From: Agrypnia vestita
Taxonomy: Eukaryota; Arthropoda; Insecta; Trichoptera; Phryganeidae
Assembly: GCA_016648135.1 (NCBI GenBank)
Contig: JADDOH010023014.1
Coordinates: 166,709 to 230,708, forward strand
Direction of reading: 5' to 3'
DNA length: 64,000 nucleotides
Below the pieces are notes generated by a model, which saw only the letters and a program-made list of their open reading frames with translations, had not been told where the DNA came from and did no database searches. Of the stretch, positions 62,623 to 64,000 are shown one piece after another. Within the stretch, counting starts at the first letter, position 1. The number at the start of each line of letters is the position of its first letter. The position numbers were made by a program, and so were the translations under genes.

Positions 62623-63149
62623 ACACATATCGTAAAACTACTATCTACAATTTGGAAAAAAATACGTTTCCTGTTGTATTATTAAGTGTTCATTAAGTTA
62701 GTTTTTAGTACAATTTTGTTGGTTTTTTTGTTGATTACTTGAGTTATTATGTACTTTTACTCACTCTTTCATATTTATTTTGACATAAATGAAATTACGA
62801 AAATAAAAAATAATATTATAAATATATACGTTTTTTTATTATTTAGATCCATTTATCTGGTAGAGTTGCAAGTTTATGTACACGTTAATAGCATCAAACG
62901 ATGGTAATCTAGACAAGGTATGAGAAAAAAAATGTATCAAAGCGGGGTCGGTCACCACTTAGCAGAAATTTAATTTTATTTGATCCACTCCATACAAAAA
63001 AAAAACAAAACTTTTTTTTTGCCCAAACTATAAACTTTAGGAAAAAGTTTCATAGGATATCTATTGATAAGGTCAATGAGCTCTATCCATCCGCATAAAG
63101 AAAAAAGTGAAAAAAGAAAGTTGATCCCTAAGTCCGTCAAATTACGGTT

Positions 63150-63350
63150 TCGACATACTGTGCGGTGGCGCTCCAGCCGTACGTAAAGCGGCCGCATCCC
63201 CCGCCCGAATGAATATAAAGCGATTTCCCGTGAGTTTGCGGCCGTTTCGATTTGCGGCCGGGCGTGACGTCACCGGCCGGGCAGCAGAAGACACGGTGTA
63301 GTACATGCAATGTGGTGTCGGAGATTCGCCTCGTGAATGTGCGATAAAAC
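63150..63350. other. GC-rich unique island
   Basis: GCGGTGGCGCTCCAGCCGTA, AAGCGGCCGCATCCCCCGCC and GCGTGACGTCACCGGCCGGG (a CRE core TGACGTCA at about 63266). Composition-driven open frames only. Possible regulatory block. Confidence 0.3.
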
Positions 63351-63399
63351 AATTCAGCGCTGATTTAAAAAATGCAGCTCCTTCTTCAAGAAGAGCAAA

Positions 63400-63490
63400 A
63401 TAATTTTTTGGTGACATTATTAAATTGGTGTGTTTGGTGACATTATTAAATGTTAAAAAAAAATTGGTGACATTAGTAAAAAAAAAAGTA
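63400..63490 (+). repeat. Short tandem TTGGTGACATTATTAAA units
   Basis: Three imperfect copies of about 18 bases separated by short spacers and an A-tract. Confidence 0.7.
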
Positions 63491-63499
63491 ACACTTAAA

Positions 63500-64000
63500 G
63501 ACCAAGCTTTAACAATGCTCCCTTTCTCATTTTCGGGTTTCGTGTCTGCTACATGCGTCGGAATCTCCATACAACTTGTATGAAAAAACATGATTCCAAT
63601 TTGAAAAAACGATTAAAATTTCTAAAAATCCATAATTATACTACAATTATTATTTTTTTAACGAAAATTTGATAGATCTTCTTGATCGTCGCCACGAGTC
63701 TACTTGCAAAGTTTCAGCTCGATTGTATTACGGGAAAAGGGTTAAAAATCGATCTAATTTTTTTTCGACATACAAGCAAGCAGACGCTACGAGTTAAAAG
63801 AAAGGTAGTAAAAAAGTAACCCATAAAAAACATGTTTTTATAATACTCCCTTTGTTAAATATAACAACCATTAAAGACGAATTAAAACATTTAACATAAC
63901 ACTAAACTTACGGTAATTTAATATATTTCTAAAATGTCAGATGTTTTGAGCTTTGATAAGACACTTCATGTTTTGAAGATTAAATTAGATCAATCAGTCA
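63500..64000 (+). repeat. Dispersed family D, uninterrupted copy
   Basis: CAATGCTCCCTTTCTCATTT, TTTGATAGATCTTCTTGATC, GTAACCCATAAAAAACATG and ATGTCAGATGTTTTGAGCTT. The inverse of the parts of 29150-30325 on either side of its 750-bp extra sequence. It runs to the window edge. Confidence 0.75.

Noticed and set aside
63142..63591. 149-codon minus-strand frame as a gene
   Set aside because: It crosses a simple repeat and a GC island, with no recognisable domain.

Overview
This window looks like repeat-rich, non-genic DNA from an insect, most likely a moth or butterfly. That call is inference, from three things: Helitron-like repeats with a TC(C)ATACTAATAT-type 5' end and a CTAG 3' end, a short interstitial TTAGG run (the usual insect telomere unit), and a dense mix of 5'-truncated non-LTR retrotransposon tails, tRNA-headed SINEs and foldback elements. 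I recognise no intact cellular protein-coding gene. Nearly every long reading frame is a retrotransposon tail, a transposon remnant or a minisatellite.

Layout. 1-4.4 kb: two hAT remnants (one inside a Helitron with a perfect 8-bp target duplication), a 145-bp PIF/Harbinger-like MITE and a 130-bp direct repeat. 5-10 kb: a MADF-carrying MITE, a tRNA SINE, LINE tails, two TIR elements, the first foldback elements (families A, B and C below) and a SINE with clean target duplications. 10-13 kb: LINE fragments and a GC-rich block. 13.3-15.85 kb: one foldback element that took in a solo LTR, two tandem MADF MITEs and a 198-bp hairpin. 16-18.5 kb: a hAT-like element holding a Helitron fragment, then an inverted MADF MITE. 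19.2-20.4 kb: a 63-bp minisatellite. 20.7-25 kb: LINE tails, a SINE and the second Harbinger-like MITE. 26.6-30.4 kb: a tandem duplication, the dispersed family D, a tRNA-Arg-like sequence and three stem-loops in a row. 31-38.3 kb: many foldback copies, a Helitron, a hAT MITE and LINE fragments. 39.7-43.5 kb: a LINE-invaded Helitron and a foldback element with two nested TIR elements. 43.5-45.9 kb: tRNA-like elements, two of them head to head around a ten-copy 74-bp satellite. 46-57.6 kb: LINE tails, hAT elements, a palindromic 155-bp tandem repeat and a LINE split by a solo LTR. 57.6-64 kb: a foldback element, a second large Harbinger-like element, a Helitron-like end with heat-shock-element arrays, a TTAGG run, a TIR element and family D again.

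Three foldback families recur and are named A, B and C here. All have TA target sites, and their inner cores are homologous while their outermost tens of bases differ. Two unrelated families with TTA target sites (about 0.6-0.8 kb each) both keep the start of a MADF/Myb-SANT-like reading frame, the accessory protein type known from PIF/Harbinger transposons. Many insertions can be read exactly because a related copy in the window shows the empty site.

Intervals not listed are AT-rich sequence in which I saw no gene. GC-rich unique islands (near 10.8, 16.1, 18.3, 24.1, 27.6, 38.3, 52.0, 56.7, 59.8 and 63.2 kb) are the best candidates for host regulatory DNA or exons, but I cannot assign them. 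All homology calls were made by eye.
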